NCBI GenBank assembly: GCA_963674625.2
Contig: CAXXXO010000002.1
Span: forward strand, 139,695-203,694
Origin: JALHFZ01 sp963674625
GTDB lineage: Bacteria; Synergistota; Synergistia; Synergistales; Aminobacteriaceae
DNA length: 64,000 bases
Direction: 5' to 3'
Shown: positions 35,077 to 43,672 of the stretch, piece by piece
Layout of the letters: each line of letters begins with the position of its first letter
Numbering within the stretch: the stretch's first letter is position 1
The notes under the pieces: model-generated
Databases searched by the model: none
What the model was told of the DNA's origin: nothing
The model's input: the letters and a program-made list of their open reading frames with translations, nothing else
Translations under genes and position numbers: made by a program

Positions 35077-36765
35077 ATGGACACGCAGCCCTCAAAAGCG
35101 CTGAATTTCATTGAGCAGATCGTCCGGGACGATCTCGAGTCCGGCCGGGTGAAGTCTATCTGCACGCGATTTCCTCCCGAACCCAACGGCTACCTCCACA
35201 TAGGCCACGGCAAATCCATCTGTCTCAACTTCGGCCTCGCCGAACAGTTTGGCGGCAGGTGCAATCTCCGGTTCGACGACACGAACCCGGCGAAGGAGGA
35301 GACGGAGTACGTCGAATCCATCATGCGGGACGTTCAGTGGCTCGGCTTCGAGTGGAGCGATCTGTGCTTCGCCTCCGATTATTTTCATCAGATTTATGAA
35401 TGGGCACTTGAGCTGATAGAGTCCGGCAAGGCCTATGTGGATTCCCAGTCCGCCGACGATATCCGGGACAACCGGGGAACCCTCACCGCTCCCGGAACCC
35501 CCTCTCCCTTCCGAAACCGCTCCGTGGAGGAGAACCGGGAACTCTTCCAAAAAATGAAGGAGGGAGAACTGGAAGAGGGGGCCTGCGTCCTCCGGGCGAA
35601 AATCGCCATGGACCATCCAAATTTCAACATGCGCGACCCCGTGCTCTACCGCATCCTCCACCGCAGCCACTTCCGCTCGGGGGACGAGTGGTGCATCTAT
35701 CCCATGTACGATTTTGCCCACGGCTACGAGGATGCCATCGAGGGCGTCACCCATTCGATCTGCACCCTCGAGTTCGAGGATCACCGTCCTCTCTACGATT
35801 GGTTCCTCGACAACGTCTCGGTACCTTCGAAGCCCCGGCAGTTCGAGTTCGCCAGGCTCAATCTCACCTATACGGTGATGAGCAAGCGGCTGCTTATGAC
35901 CCTCGTCCGGGAGGGAATCGTCTCGGGATGGGACGACCCGCGGATGCCTACTCTCTCGGGATTTCGGCGAAGAGGGTATACTCCTTCGGCTATCCGCCGG
36001 TTCTGCGCCGATATCGGTGTGTCGAAATCAAACAGTCTCGTAGATCTCGAATTTCTTCAGTACATCATCCGGGAGGAGCTGAACGCCTCCTCTCCCCGGG
36101 TCATGGCGGTCCTCGACCCCCTGAAGGTAATCATCGAAAATTATCCCGAGGGAAAGGTGGAGATGCTCGAGGCGGAGAACAACCCGGAAGATCCTTCCGC
36201 CGGCGTCCGGCAGGTTCCCTTTTCCCGGGAGATCTTCATCGAGCGGGAGGATTTCATGGAAAATCCCCCGAAGAAATACTTCCGCCTTTCTCCGGGCAGC
36301 GAAGTGCGTCTGAAGCACGCCTATTTCATTACCTGCAGAGAAGTGGTACGGGATGGGGCGGGACAGATCACCGAGCTGCGATGCGTCTACGACCCCGAAA
36401 GCAGGGGAGGAGAGTCCCCCGACGGGCGGAAAGTGAAGGGAACCCTCCACTGGGTTTCGTCTGCCCATTCACTTCCGGCGGAAGTTCGGCTTTACGATCG
36501 GCTCTTCACCCTGCGGGACATGAGCGAGATGGAGGAAGGGAAGGAATATCGGGATTATCTGAACCCGGCCTCCCTTGAAGTGCTGAAGAACAGCAGGGTG
36601 GAGCCCTCCCTCGCCGGGGCGGAGCCCCTCGGGAGGTTTCAGTTTCTCCGCCAGGGGTATTTCTGCGCCGACCCCGACTCGACCCCGGCGCACCCTGTCT
36701 TCAACAGGACTGTCACTCTGAAGGACAGCTGGGCGAAGCTGGTGCGGAACGACAAGACCGACTGA
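35077..36765 (+). CDS. glnS: Glutaminyl-tRNA synthetase
   Basis: This class I synthetase charges tRNA-Gln directly. The 562-residue protein has the HIGH signature in FPPEPNGYLHIGHGKSICLNF (about 33-53) and RFDDTNPAKE, the GlnRS/GluRS marker. It also has the KMSKS-type loop VMSKR (about 268-272) and a C-terminal beta-barrel anticodon-binding region. Length and sequence fit bacterial GlnRS of the E. coli type rather than GluRS. AAGGAG lies 12 bases before the ATG. A separate gltX is present at 49618-50934, so the window encodes both enzymes, and a GatCAB route would not be needed for Gln-tRNA. Confidence 0.95.
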   Translation: MDTQPSKALNFIEQIVRDDLESGRVKSICTRFPPEPNGYLHIGHGKSICLNFGLAEQFGGRCNLRFDDTNPAKEETEYVESIMRDVQWLGFEWSDLCFASDYFHQIYEWALELIESGKAYVDSQSADDIRDNRGTLTAPGTPSPFRNRSVEENRELFQKMKEGELEEGACVLRAKIAMDHPNFNMRDPVLYRILHRSHFRSGDEWCIYPMYDFAHGYEDAIEGVTHSICTLEFEDHRPLYDWFLDNVSVPSKPRQFEFARLNLTYTVMSKRLLMTLVREGIVSGWDDPRMPTLSGFRRRGYTPSAIRRFCADIGVSKSNSLVDLEFLQYIIREELNASSPRVMAVLDPLKVIIENYPEGKVEMLEAENNPEDPSAGVRQVPFSREIFIEREDFMENPPKKYFRLSPGSEVRLKHAYFITCREVVRDGAGQITELRCVYDPESRGGESPDGRKVKGTLHWVSSAHSLPAEVRLYDRLFTLRDMSEMEEGKEYRDYLNPASLEVLKNSRVEPSLAGAEPLGRFQFLRQGYFCADPDSTPAHPVFNRTVTLKDSWAKLVRNDKTD

Positions 36766-36892
36766 CTGCACTGAAGCCGCCTTTCTGCGGAGGAAATAAT
36801 TCCTTCCGAAGTGATAAAATGAAATACACGCGGTTCGATTCTCCCTGAAATATCCGGGAAGACTTCGACGCGGAAAGGAGGTTTTGTCGTCC

Positions 36893-38248
36893 ATGAAAGG
36901 CCCTTTCGAAAATGTTCCTTCAGAGAAAAATAAAGAAAGCACCGCAACTTGTCCGGAATGCGGCAGCCAGGTACCCGGCCGGTTTAGATTCTGTCCCGAG
37001 TGCGGAAACGCCATGCCGGAAATTGTTCCTCCCCTGGTGAGTCCTCCCCCTTCAGAGGATCTGCCCCCGCCCCCGGCAAGGGTCCGGGTGAACCCCGACC
37101 GGGCGGAAAAATCCTTCCGGGAATTCAACGCCGTGGCGCGAAAACGAAGACGGAGGGATGAGGGGAGAAGCATTCTTCCCCTTCTTCTGCTTTTTCTCAT
37201 CCTCGTATCGGCCATCGGTGCCGGAGTGTACTGGTTCCTGCGAAAGGCCGAGAATACCCCATGGGACAGCGCCGTGGTCGAAAAGCCTGTAAAGAGCAGC
37301 GGGAGCGGAAGCGTATCCGCCCCTCCGGCTCCTCCTGTTTCAACGGTTCCCCCGGCGGCACAGCCTGCGGCGGTTCCGCCGACAGCACCCGCAGTACCGG
37401 CGGTCCCTGCAGGGGAGATACCGGAAGTCACCTCTCCCACGAGGGGCATCGTTCTCGGCTCCAATGTGAACTACCGAAGCGCTCATTCCCTGGGCAGCCC
37501 GTTGGTGGGGAAGGTCTCGGCAGGAAACAGGGTCGAAGTCCTCGAGTCGTGGAGCAGCGGAGAGACAGCGGAGGCGGTGACCCTCACAGACCTCGAACTC
37601 GCTGCCGGCGGCAAGACCGTCAAGATACCCAAGGGAAAAGGCGTCCAGATCGCCGGAACCTCCGGAACGGCCGGGAAGGTGAAAATTACCCTGCCGGAAG
37701 ACAAGGGGAAGACCGTCTACGAGGTCTCGGAAGCCTCCCTCAGCGACGCCCAGGCCTGGCCCTGGTACCGCATCAAGCCCAAGACCGGAAAAGAAGGATG
37801 GATCTTCGGAAAGTTCCTTACAGTCCTCGACGTCAAAGACAACTCTCTCTCCGAGAGTGCCCTCGAGATTCCCCTGACTTCCTTCGGCACCAACCGGCAG
37901 GAAGTGGAGCAGGCCCTCGGAAAGCCGTCAAAGGCAACCCCGAAAAAACTCACCGCTGCCCAGGGGGGCGGAACGGAAGTCACCCTGGTCTTCGACGGGG
38001 CGACCGTAGTGCTTCACGAGTCGGACGGAACATCGGAAGTCCGTTCCGTAGCCGTCACCTCTGCCAAACACCCTCTTGACGGAGGGCTCGGAGTGAACAT
38101 AAGCCGTCGGGACGTTCTCGCCCTTCTCGGTCTGCCGAACGATGTGGACAAGGGGGCCGAGATTTACCGCCTGGACGGACAGAGGGGAATCCGGATCGTC
38201 TACGACAATTACCGGGTGAAATCCCTGCTGCTCGGAAGGCTGAAGTGA
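36893..38248 (+). CDS. Zinc-ribbon, membrane-anchored protein with SH3-like domain
   Basis: The 451-residue protein is built in parts. A zinc ribbon (residues about 17-40) has two Cys pairs, CPECGSQ and CPECGNAM. A basic stretch and one membrane helix (about 94-115, LLLLFLILVSAIGAGVYWFL) follow, then a Pro/Ala-rich linker and a bacterial SH3-type domain (about 180-310, RGIVLGSNVNYRSAHSLGSP). A C-terminal domain (about 320-451) has two copies of a pattern like TSFGTNRQEVEQALGKPSKAT and NISRRDVLALLGLPNDVDKG, reminiscent of SmpA/BamE-like folds. The function is unknown; binding of cell-wall components is a guess. ATG 36893 is preferred; a TTG at 36884 lies too close to the AAAGGAGG site. Confidence 0.75.
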   Translation: MKGPFENVPSEKNKESTATCPECGSQVPGRFRFCPECGNAMPEIVPPLVSPPPSEDLPPPPARVRVNPDRAEKSFREFNAVARKRRRRDEGRSILPLLLLFLILVSAIGAGVYWFLRKAENTPWDSAVVEKPVKSSGSGSVSAPPAPPVSTVPPAAQPAAVPPTAPAVPAVPAGEIPEVTSPTRGIVLGSNVNYRSAHSLGSPLVGKVSAGNRVEVLESWSSGETAEAVTLTDLELAAGGKTVKIPKGKGVQIAGTSGTAGKVKITLPEDKGKTVYEVSEASLSDAQAWPWYRIKPKTGKEGWIFGKFLTVLDVKDNSLSESALEIPLTSFGTNRQEVEQALGKPSKATPKKLTAAQGGGTEVTLVFDGATVVLHESDGTSEVRSVAVTSAKHPLDGGLGVNISRRDVLALLGLPNDVDKGAEIYRLDGQRGIRIVYDNYRVKSLLLGRLK

Positions 38249-40176
38249 CGGGAGAAGTCTCCATGGAGTTCCCCCCCGTTCCCGGAACGTCCTTTCTTCC
38301 CCTGTGCAGGGAGGATATGGAGAAGCGGGGGTGGGACATGCTCGACTTTCTCATGGTCAGCGGAGACGCCTATGTGGACCACCCTTCCTTCGGCCCTGCG
38401 GTGATCGCCAGGGTACTTGAAAGCAGGGGATATAGGGTGGGAATGATCCCCCAGCCCGACTGGCGGTCTAAGGAGGCTTTCCTCGCCCTCGGCCGGCCCC
38501 GGCTGGCCGTCCTGGTCTCCGCCGGAAATCTCGACTCCATGCTCAGCCGGTTCACCGCGTCGAAGAAAAGCCGGAGCACCGACAGCTACTCTCCCGGGGG
38601 GAAGGCGGGACTTCGTCCCGACAGGGCGACCATTGCCTACTGCAGCAGAATCCGGGAATGCTGGAAGGATATTCCTCTCGTCATCGGCGGCGTGGAGGCG
38701 AGCCTCCGCCGTTTCGCCCATTACGACTACTGGTCCGACTCGGTACGCCGGTCCATTCTCTTCGACAGCCAGGCCGATCTTCTCGTCTACGGCATGGGGG
38801 AGAAGACCATAATCGAGATCGCCGGGCTGCTCGACCGGGGGGTCCCCGTAGAGAACCTTAAAACACTCCGGGGTACAGTGTACAAATCGTCATCTCCTCC
38901 TGAGATCAAAAAGAAAGTCGACGTGCCCTCCTTCGATGAAGTCTCCGGGGACCGGCGCGCCTTTGCCGAGGCTTTCCGCCTCCAGTCCCTCGAACAGGAC
39001 CCTTTCTCGGGAAAAATCGTCGTCCAGCCTCACGGCTCAGCTTTCATCGTCCAGAACCCGCCCTCCTTTCCCCTTTCGGAAGAAGATATGGACGGAGTTT
39101 ATGATCTTCCCTATCCAAGGACCTATCACCCCTCCTATGAAGCTGCGGGAGGGGTCCCTGCCATCCGGGAGGTCCGCTTCAGCCTCACGAGCCACCGGGG
39201 ATGCTTCGGCAGCTGCTCCTTCTGCGCAATCCACTACCACCAGGGCCGGATCATCCAGGCCCGCAGCCATGAATCCCTTCTGAAGGAGGCACGGCTGCTC
39301 ACAACCCTTCCCGACTTCCGGGGGTATATCCACGACGTGGGCGGACCCACGGCGAACTTCCGCATCCCCGCCTGCGGCGAACAGCTCGTGAGAGGGGCGT
39401 GCAAAACCCGGCAGTGCCTTTTTCCTACCCCCTGTCCCAAACTCCGGGCCGATCATTCCGATTATCTCGACCTCCTGCGCAAGCTCAGGGCCCTTCCCGG
39501 GGTGAAGAAGGTTTTCATCCGCTCGGGGATCCGGTACGACTATCTTCTCGCCGATAAAAAAACGCCCTTTCTCGAAGAACTCTGCGCCCATCACGTGAGC
39601 GGACAGCTGAAGGTGGCCCCGGAGCACGTATCGGAGGACGTCCTGCGGCTCATGGGAAAATCGGGGCGGGAGATCTACGAACGTTTCAGAAGGGATTTCG
39701 GGGCCATGAACGAAAAACTCGGAAAGAAACAATATCTTGTCCCCTATTTCATCGCGTCCCACCCCGGAGCAGGGCTCAGGGAGGCGGTGGAGCTCGCGGA
39801 ATTTCTTCGGGACGTCCGTTTTCAGCCGGAACAGGTGCAGGATTTTATTCCCACCCCCGGCAGCCTCTCCACCTGCATGTACTACACGGGACTGGACCCC
39901 TTTACGGGAAAGGAAGTGCATGTTCCCAGGGACAGGACTGAGCGGAAAATGCAGCGGGCCCTTCTTCAGTACGGCGAGCCCGGAAACCGGGAGACGGTGC
40001 TTCAGGCCCTCCGGGCAGCGGGACGGGAGGATCTCATAGGGACGGGCCCCTTATGCCTCGTGAAGCCCCAGCATAGGAAGGACGGACGAGGAAGCGGAAA
40101 AGAAACTAGGGTTTTTCGGAAAGGAAAGGGAGAAGAGCCCAGAAGGAGCGCCCCAGGGAAGGCCCGGCCTCGGTGA
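38245..40176 (+). CDS. YgiQ-family radical SAM protein
   Basis: The 643-residue protein has the YgiQ N-terminal domain (GWDMLDFLMVSGDAYVDHPSFGPA, GGVEASLRRFAHYDYWSD). Its radical SAM domain carries the cluster motif CFGSCSFC (CxxxCxxC, about residue 320) followed by IHYHQGRIIQARSHESLL, and the later segment has FIPTPGSLSTCMYYTGLDP. The family binds a [4Fe-4S] cluster and S-adenosylmethionine; its reaction is not established. The GTG at 38245 overlaps the previous stop by 4 bases; an ATG at 38263 is a possible alternative start. Its 3' end overlaps the convergent transporter gene by 71 bases, and the final 25 residues are basic and look unconserved. Confidence 0.9.
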   Translation: MTGEVSMEFPPVPGTSFLPLCREDMEKRGWDMLDFLMVSGDAYVDHPSFGPAVIARVLESRGYRVGMIPQPDWRSKEAFLALGRPRLAVLVSAGNLDSMLSRFTASKKSRSTDSYSPGGKAGLRPDRATIAYCSRIRECWKDIPLVIGGVEASLRRFAHYDYWSDSVRRSILFDSQADLLVYGMGEKTIIEIAGLLDRGVPVENLKTLRGTVYKSSSPPEIKKKVDVPSFDEVSGDRRAFAEAFRLQSLEQDPFSGKIVVQPHGSAFIVQNPPSFPLSEEDMDGVYDLPYPRTYHPSYEAAGGVPAIREVRFSLTSHRGCFGSCSFCAIHYHQGRIIQARSHESLLKEARLLTTLPDFRGYIHDVGGPTANFRIPACGEQLVRGACKTRQCLFPTPCPKLRADHSDYLDLLRKLRALPGVKKVFIRSGIRYDYLLADKKTPFLEELCAHHVSGQLKVAPEHVSEDVLRLMGKSGREIYERFRRDFGAMNEKLGKKQYLVPYFIASHPGAGLREAVELAEFLRDVRFQPEQVQDFIPTPGSLSTCMYYTGLDPFTGKEVHVPRDRTERKMQRALLQYGEPGNRETVLQALRAAGREDLIGTGPLCLVKPQHRKDGRGSGKETRVFRKGKGEEPRRSAPGKARPR

Positions 40177-41023
40177 GAAGCACCGAGACGAAGATGAGGA
40201 CGCAGCCGGCGGCCATGGGCGGGGTAAAGACCTCGCCGAGGAAATAGATGCCGGAGAGCGCCCCGAAGACCGACTCGAGGCTGAGGAGAATGGCCGTGTG
40301 GGCCGACGAGGTGAACTTCTGGGCGATGTTCTGGATGGAGAAGGCGATGATGGTGCAGAAGACGATGGTGTAGCCGATGCTCCAGAGCCCCGCGCCCCCC
40401 GGCAGAAATCCCGGCCAGGTCTCGAAAAAAAGGGCGAAGGGGAGGCTGAGCAGGGCGACCATGGCTATCTGAAGAATGGCGAGGACCAGGGGATCGGTCC
40501 GCCCGGCGTAGTGCTCGACGGCTATGAGCTGGCAGGCGAAGAAAAAGGCGCACAACAGGGTCAGGCCGTCGCCGAGCCCCATGGAAAGCCCTTTCTGAAG
40601 AGTGAGAAGGCCCATTCCCGCAAGGCAGAGAAAGGAGGCGGCGAAGGAGAGCCATCCCGGGAATTTTTTCCGGAGAGCCCAGACGAGGAACGGTACGATC
40701 ACTACGTAGGTCGCCGTCAGAAAAGCCTGTTTGCCCGGAGTCGTGTAGTTCAGTCCGAGGGTCTGGGTGGCGAAGCCGAGAAAGAGGAAAACCCCTACTG
40801 AGGCTCCCGCTTCGAAGTCGATTTTTTTCAGCCCCCAGAGCCGGCTGCGGAAGAGAAGGGCCATAAGGAGAAATGCTCCTGAGAACCTCAGGGTCAGAAG
40901 CCAGAAGGTGGGGTAGCTTTCGAGGGCATCCTTCATGGCGACGAAGCCGATCCCCCAGAAAAGGGCCACCAAAGCCAGGGACATGTCGGCGAATATGGAT
41001 TTGAGTTTTGCTGAAGCGGGCAT
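40106..41023 (-). CDS. EamA/DMT-family transporter
   Basis: The gene encodes 305 residues with about ten hydrophobic segments arranged as two EamA repeats, as in the drug/metabolite transporter superfamily (RhaT/YdcZ-like). Recognisable pieces are LVALFWGIGFVAMKDALESYPTFWLLTLRF near the start and the second-repeat pattern SSAHTAILLSLESVFGALSGIYFLGE near residue 240. The substrate is unknown; amino acid or metabolite export is common in the family. A CAAGGAGT site lies before the ATG on the minus strand. It is the only leftward gene apart from gltX and is convergent with the radical SAM gene, overlapping it by 71 bases. Confidence 0.9.
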   Translation of the reverse strand: MPASAKLKSIFADMSLALVALFWGIGFVAMKDALESYPTFWLLTLRFSGAFLLMALLFRSRLWGLKKIDFEAGASVGVFLFLGFATQTLGLNYTTPGKQAFLTATYVVIVPFLVWALRKKFPGWLSFAASFLCLAGMGLLTLQKGLSMGLGDGLTLLCAFFFACQLIAVEHYAGRTDPLVLAILQIAMVALLSLPFALFFETWPGFLPGGAGLWSIGYTIVFCTIIAFSIQNIAQKFTSSAHTAILLSLESVFGALSGIYFLGEVFTPPMAAGCVLIFVSVLLTEAGPSLGRSFWALLPFLSEKP

Positions 41024-41138
41024 GGCACGGACTCCTTGAAGGGTGAAATTTGAAACATGGACAGTATACCATCTTCACCGGATTTTTCCTCTTTTTACAG
41101 GGATTTTCGCGGCAAGTTAATGAAAAAATTAACTTTTA

Positions 41139-41166
41139 TTTACACCCGGAGCATGTGGAGTATAAT
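41139..41166 (+). promoter_or_regulatory. Sigma-70 promoter of the mbh hydrogenase operon
   Basis: TTTACA (41139-41144), a 16-base spacer and a perfect TATAAT (41161-41166) are followed by a GGGGGTG ribosome binding site and GTG at 41213. The promoter lies inside the longer upstream reading frame, so it rules out starts at 41057-41165 for mbhA. Confidence 0.6.
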
Positions 41167-41212
41167 GTATCCGAATCGACGGAACCGGAATAAAGGAACA
41201 GGGGGTGGGTAT

Positions 41213-41698
41213 GTGTATGTTTTTGTCGTTTCTTTCTTGATGTATCTTCTGCTCGTCTGGTCGGGCGGAGGAGTGGGGATTTTCGAACTTTTCGTCGCTC
41301 TGATTCTTTCCGCGGTCATCGCTTTGCTTTTCCACACGTGGCATCCCGAAAAGAAGTTCAGCGTCAGCGGGCTCAATCCCAGGAAATGGTTCGATTTTCT
41401 TCATTATCTCTTCGGGCCCTTTGCAGTAGGGCTGGCAAAGGCCAATATCGACGTGGCCAAACGGGTCATCACGGGAAATATCCGTCCGGGAATCGTCCGG
41501 GTGAATCCCGGGCTGAAAACCGACCTGAGCAAGACGATCCTCGCCGATTCGATCACTTTGACCCCGGGGACCCTTACGGTGGACATCGACGACGAAGGAT
41601 GGTTCTATATCCACTGGATCTTCGTACGGGACGAAACTCCGGCGGAAGAGGAGCTCTACGGCGATTTCGCCTATTGGGCAAGGAGGTTGGCTGAATGA
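41213..41698 (+). CDS. mbhA: Mbh hydrogenase antiporter-like subunit A (MrpE-type)
   Basis: This 161-residue membrane protein has the MrpE/MnhE layout: two N-terminal hydrophobic helices, then a soluble part with WFDFLHYLFGPFAVGLAKANIDVAKRV. The family pattern IRPGIVRVNPGLKTDLSKTILADSITLTPGTLTVDI is also present. In Mrp antiporters and Mbh hydrogenases MrpE helps assemble the ion-translocating module. The GTG start at 41213 is chosen from the upstream promoter and the GGGGGTG site 5 bases away; in-frame ATGs at 41120-41165 overlap the promoter. It is the first gene of the mbhA-N operon and overlaps mbhB by 4 bases. Confidence 0.9.
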   Translation: MYVFVVSFLMYLLLVWSGGGVGIFELFVALILSAVIALLFHTWHPEKKFSVSGLNPRKWFDFLHYLFGPFAVGLAKANIDVAKRVITGNIRPGIVRVNPGLKTDLSKTILADSITLTPGTLTVDIDDEGWFYIHWIFVRDETPAEEELYGDFAYWARRLAE

Positions 41699-41955
41699 CT
41701 ACGAATCTTCTTTTTTTCGCGGCCATGCTGATGGGGCTCTACGCACTGACGGTTTTCGGGCGCGTCATAGCGGGCCCTGGAACGGCGGACCGGGCAGTCG
41801 CCCTCGACACCCTCAACAGTCTCGTGGTGGCGCTGATGATCATACTTGCCGCCGCCTACGATTCGGTGGTCATGGTGGACATCGCGATTGTGTACGCCTC
41901 CCTCTCCTTCGTGGGAACGCTGTTCATCGCCCGGTACATAGAAGGGGGGATCTAG
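41695..41955 (+). CDS. mbhB: Mbh subunit B (MrpF-type)
   Basis: The 86-residue membrane protein has three hydrophobic helices and the MrpF pattern YALTVFGRVIAGPGTADRAVALDTLNSLVVA in its first half. It continues with MVDIAIVYASLSFVGTLFIARY. MrpF belongs to the sodium/proton antiporter module. The ATG overlaps the mbhA stop by 4 bases, and mbhC starts 4 bases after its stop. The order E-F-G of the Mrp-type genes is the same as in archaeal Mbh operons. Confidence 0.93.
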   Translation: MTTNLLFFAAMLMGLYALTVFGRVIAGPGTADRAVALDTLNSLVVALMIILAAAYDSVVMVDIAIVYASLSFVGTLFIARYIEGGI

Positions 41956-41959
41956 AGCC

Positions 41960-42337
41960 GTGACTTTTATTCTCGTAGGGGCTCTTCTTCTCGTCAGCCT
42001 CTTCTTCAACGGTCTCGGATCCTTCTCCCTCTACCGGTTTCCGGACGTCTACACCCGGCTTCACGGGGCGACGAAGTGCACGACCTTCGGTACCCTCTTT
42101 GCCGGCTTCGCCGTGGTCCTTTTCTCCCTTATCCGTTTTCTCGAGACGGGGGAGACCCGGTTTCTCGTACTCCTCATTCATACCCTCATAGCCGCCATGG
42201 TGCTTCTCGTCACCAACGCCACCAGCGCCCACGCTATCGCCCGGGCGGCCCACCGGAGCGGGGTCCTTCCGGCCCGCGCCGTGGTGGACAGGCTCGAGGA
42301 ACATGATGAAAAGAAAGGCGGTGCCGCCCATGATTGA
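41960..42337 (+). CDS. mbhC: Mbh subunit C (MrpG-type)
   Basis: The 125-residue protein has three membrane helices and the MrpG signature FNGLGSFSLYRFPDVYTRLHGATKCTTFGT (residues about 16-45). The start is GTG 41960, 4 bases after mbhB. The last 25 residues are charged and extend past the usual end of MrpG. The gene overlaps the start of mbhD in another frame. It forms part of the membrane ion-pumping arm. Confidence 0.93.
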   Translation: MTFILVGALLLVSLFFNGLGSFSLYRFPDVYTRLHGATKCTTFGTLFAGFAVVLFSLIRFLETGETRFLVLLIHTLIAAMVLLVTNATSAHAIARAAHRSGVLPARAVVDRLEEHDEKKGGAAHD

Positions 42338-42593
42338 TCTCATGCACACGGCAGTTCTGATCATGCTGCTTCTCTCCGCTTTCTTCGTCCTCTGGTTCAG
42401 GGAACTCATCGCCTCGGCAATCGCCCTGGCGGTCTTCAGCCTCATGATGTCGGTGGAGTTCTACATCCTCCAGGCTCCTGACGTGGCCATCGCCGAAGCG
42501 GCCATCGGGGCTGCCCTGAGCACCACCATCTTCATCATCGCCATCCGGGCCTGCAGCAATGTCCGGAAGATACAGGGAGACGGAAGAAAATGA
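42303..42593 (+). CDS. mbhD: Mbh subunit D (MrpA C-terminal-like, DUF4040)
   Basis: This small membrane protein (96 residues from ATG 42303) contains the MbhD/DUF4040 pattern WFRELIASAIALAVFSLMMSVEFYILQAPDVAIAEAAIG followed by STTIFIIAI. It corresponds to a short piece of MrpA. Two starts are credible: 42303/42306 after GAGGA, or ATG 42330 (87 residues), which overlaps the mbhC stop by 8 bases. It overlaps mbhE by 4 bases. In archaeal Mbh this subunit helps form the ion path between the antiporter and hydrogenase modules. Confidence 0.88.
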   Translation: MMKRKAVPPMIDLMHTAVLIMLLLSAFFVLWFRELIASAIALAVFSLMMSVEFYILQAPDVAIAEAAIGAALSTTIFIIAIRACSNVRKIQGDGRK

Positions 42594-42859
42594 AGAAAAT
42601 CATCTTTGTCGCAGCTGCCATAGTTCTCGGAGGCCTTCTCATAGGGGCTCTCGATCTGATTCACCCCTTCGGAAACCCCGGAATCGTCCCCATGGACACC
42701 CATTTCCTCGAAAACTCCCTCAGAGAGCTTTCGACGGAGAACATCGTCACGTCCATCGTCTTCGACTACAGGGGGTTCGACACCCTTGGCGAGGCAGCGG
42801 TTCTCTTCACGGCTCTGTGCTCCATCACGGTCCTCTTCCGGGAAGGGAGGAAAAAGTAA
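42590..42859 (+). CDS. mbhE: Mbh subunit E (MrpA C-terminal/MrpB-like)
   Basis: The 89-residue protein has an N-terminal membrane helix (IIFVAAAIVLGGLLIGAL), the segment HFLENSLRELSTENIVTSIVFDYRGFDTLGEAAVLF and a second helix. These are typical of MbhE and of the corresponding MrpA/MrpB region. The ATG overlaps the mbhD stop, and its own stop overlaps the mbhF start (TAATG). Assignment rests on the motif plus exact gene order. Confidence 0.87.
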   Translation: MKKIIFVAAAIVLGGLLIGALDLIHPFGNPGIVPMDTHFLENSLRELSTENIVTSIVFDYRGFDTLGEAAVLFTALCSITVLFREGRKK

Positions 42860-43335
42860 TGAACCCCCTTTCACTCATCGTCCGGGTCGGATGCGACCTT
42901 TTCGCCTGGTTCATGCTCGTCTTCGGAGCGAACGTGATCATCCACGGCTACATGAGCCCGGGGGGCGGTTTCCAGGGAGGGGCCATCGCGGCGACCTTCA
43001 TCGTCTTCCTGCTCGTTGCCTGGGGCAGCCGCAAGGTCCATTCATGGGTCAACGAGGGAATCTACGATATCGTCTTCGACGAGCTGGGACTTTTGTCCTT
43101 CATCCTCTTGGCCTTTTTCGGTCTTCCCGTCTCTTTCTTTTACAATTACCTCGGATCGCCCCTGGGCGCGGCTTCGTCCGGGATCGTCCCCGGTGCGGGA
43201 ACGATCTTTCTCATGTCCATAGCTGTGGGAATCGAGGTTACCGGAGCTCTTTCCCTGGTCATCCTCACCATGCACCGAGGAATCCGGCTCTTCTCCGAGA
43301 GCCCGATGGAGGAGGAATTGGGTCATGATCGGTAA
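42859..43335 (+). CDS. mbhF: Mbh subunit F (MrpB-type)
   Basis: The 158-residue membrane protein carries the MrpB signature FGANVIIHGYMSPGGGFQGGAIAATFIV (about 22-49) and four hydrophobic segments, including IAVGIEVTGALSLVIL near the C-terminus. The ATG at 42859 overlaps the mbhE stop. An upstream in-frame ATG at 42559 would read through mbhD and mbhE in another frame and is rejected. It is part of the antiporter module. Confidence 0.93.
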   Translation: MNPLSLIVRVGCDLFAWFMLVFGANVIIHGYMSPGGGFQGGAIAATFIVFLLVAWGSRKVHSWVNEGIYDIVFDELGLLSFILLAFFGLPVSFFYNYLGSPLGAASSGIVPGAGTIFLMSIAVGIEVTGALSLVILTMHRGIRLFSESPMEEELGHDR

Positions 43336-43672
43336 CGGACCGTTTCTGGTGGTGGGAATACTCTTCCTCATCGCCCTCGTGGGCATATTCACCCAGAAGA
43401 ACCTGATCAAGATCGCCATGGCGATCGCCATCCTGGGCTCTTCCGTCAACCTGTTCCTCGTCGCCCTTGGATACCGCACCGGCGGCAGCGTCCCGATCCA
43501 CTACCTCGCCGGGCAGGGCGGTCCCATGGTCCTTCCCACGCCCCAGGCCATGACCCTGACGGCCATCGTCATCGCCCTGGCGACCACGGCGCTTCTGCTG
43601 TCGCTCATCATGCTTCTATACCGCCACTACGGAACCATCAACGTGGACGAAATTCGGAGGTTGAGAGGATGA
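43325..43672 (+). CDS. mbhG: Mbh subunit G (MrpC/NuoK-type)
   Basis: The 115-residue protein has three membrane helices and matches MrpC, a NuoK homologue. The evidence is IALVGIFTQKNLIKIAMAIAILGSSVNLFLVALGY, then PIHYLAGQGGPMVLPTPQAMTLTAIVIALATTALLLSL. It overlaps mbhF by 11 bases and mbhH by 4. In complex I-like machines this subunit helps form a lateral ion path next to the MrpD-type subunit. Confidence 0.94.
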   Translation: MIGNGPFLVVGILFLIALVGIFTQKNLIKIAMAIAILGSSVNLFLVALGYRTGGSVPIHYLAGQGGPMVLPTPQAMTLTAIVIALATTALLLSLIMLLYRHYGTINVDEIRRLRG

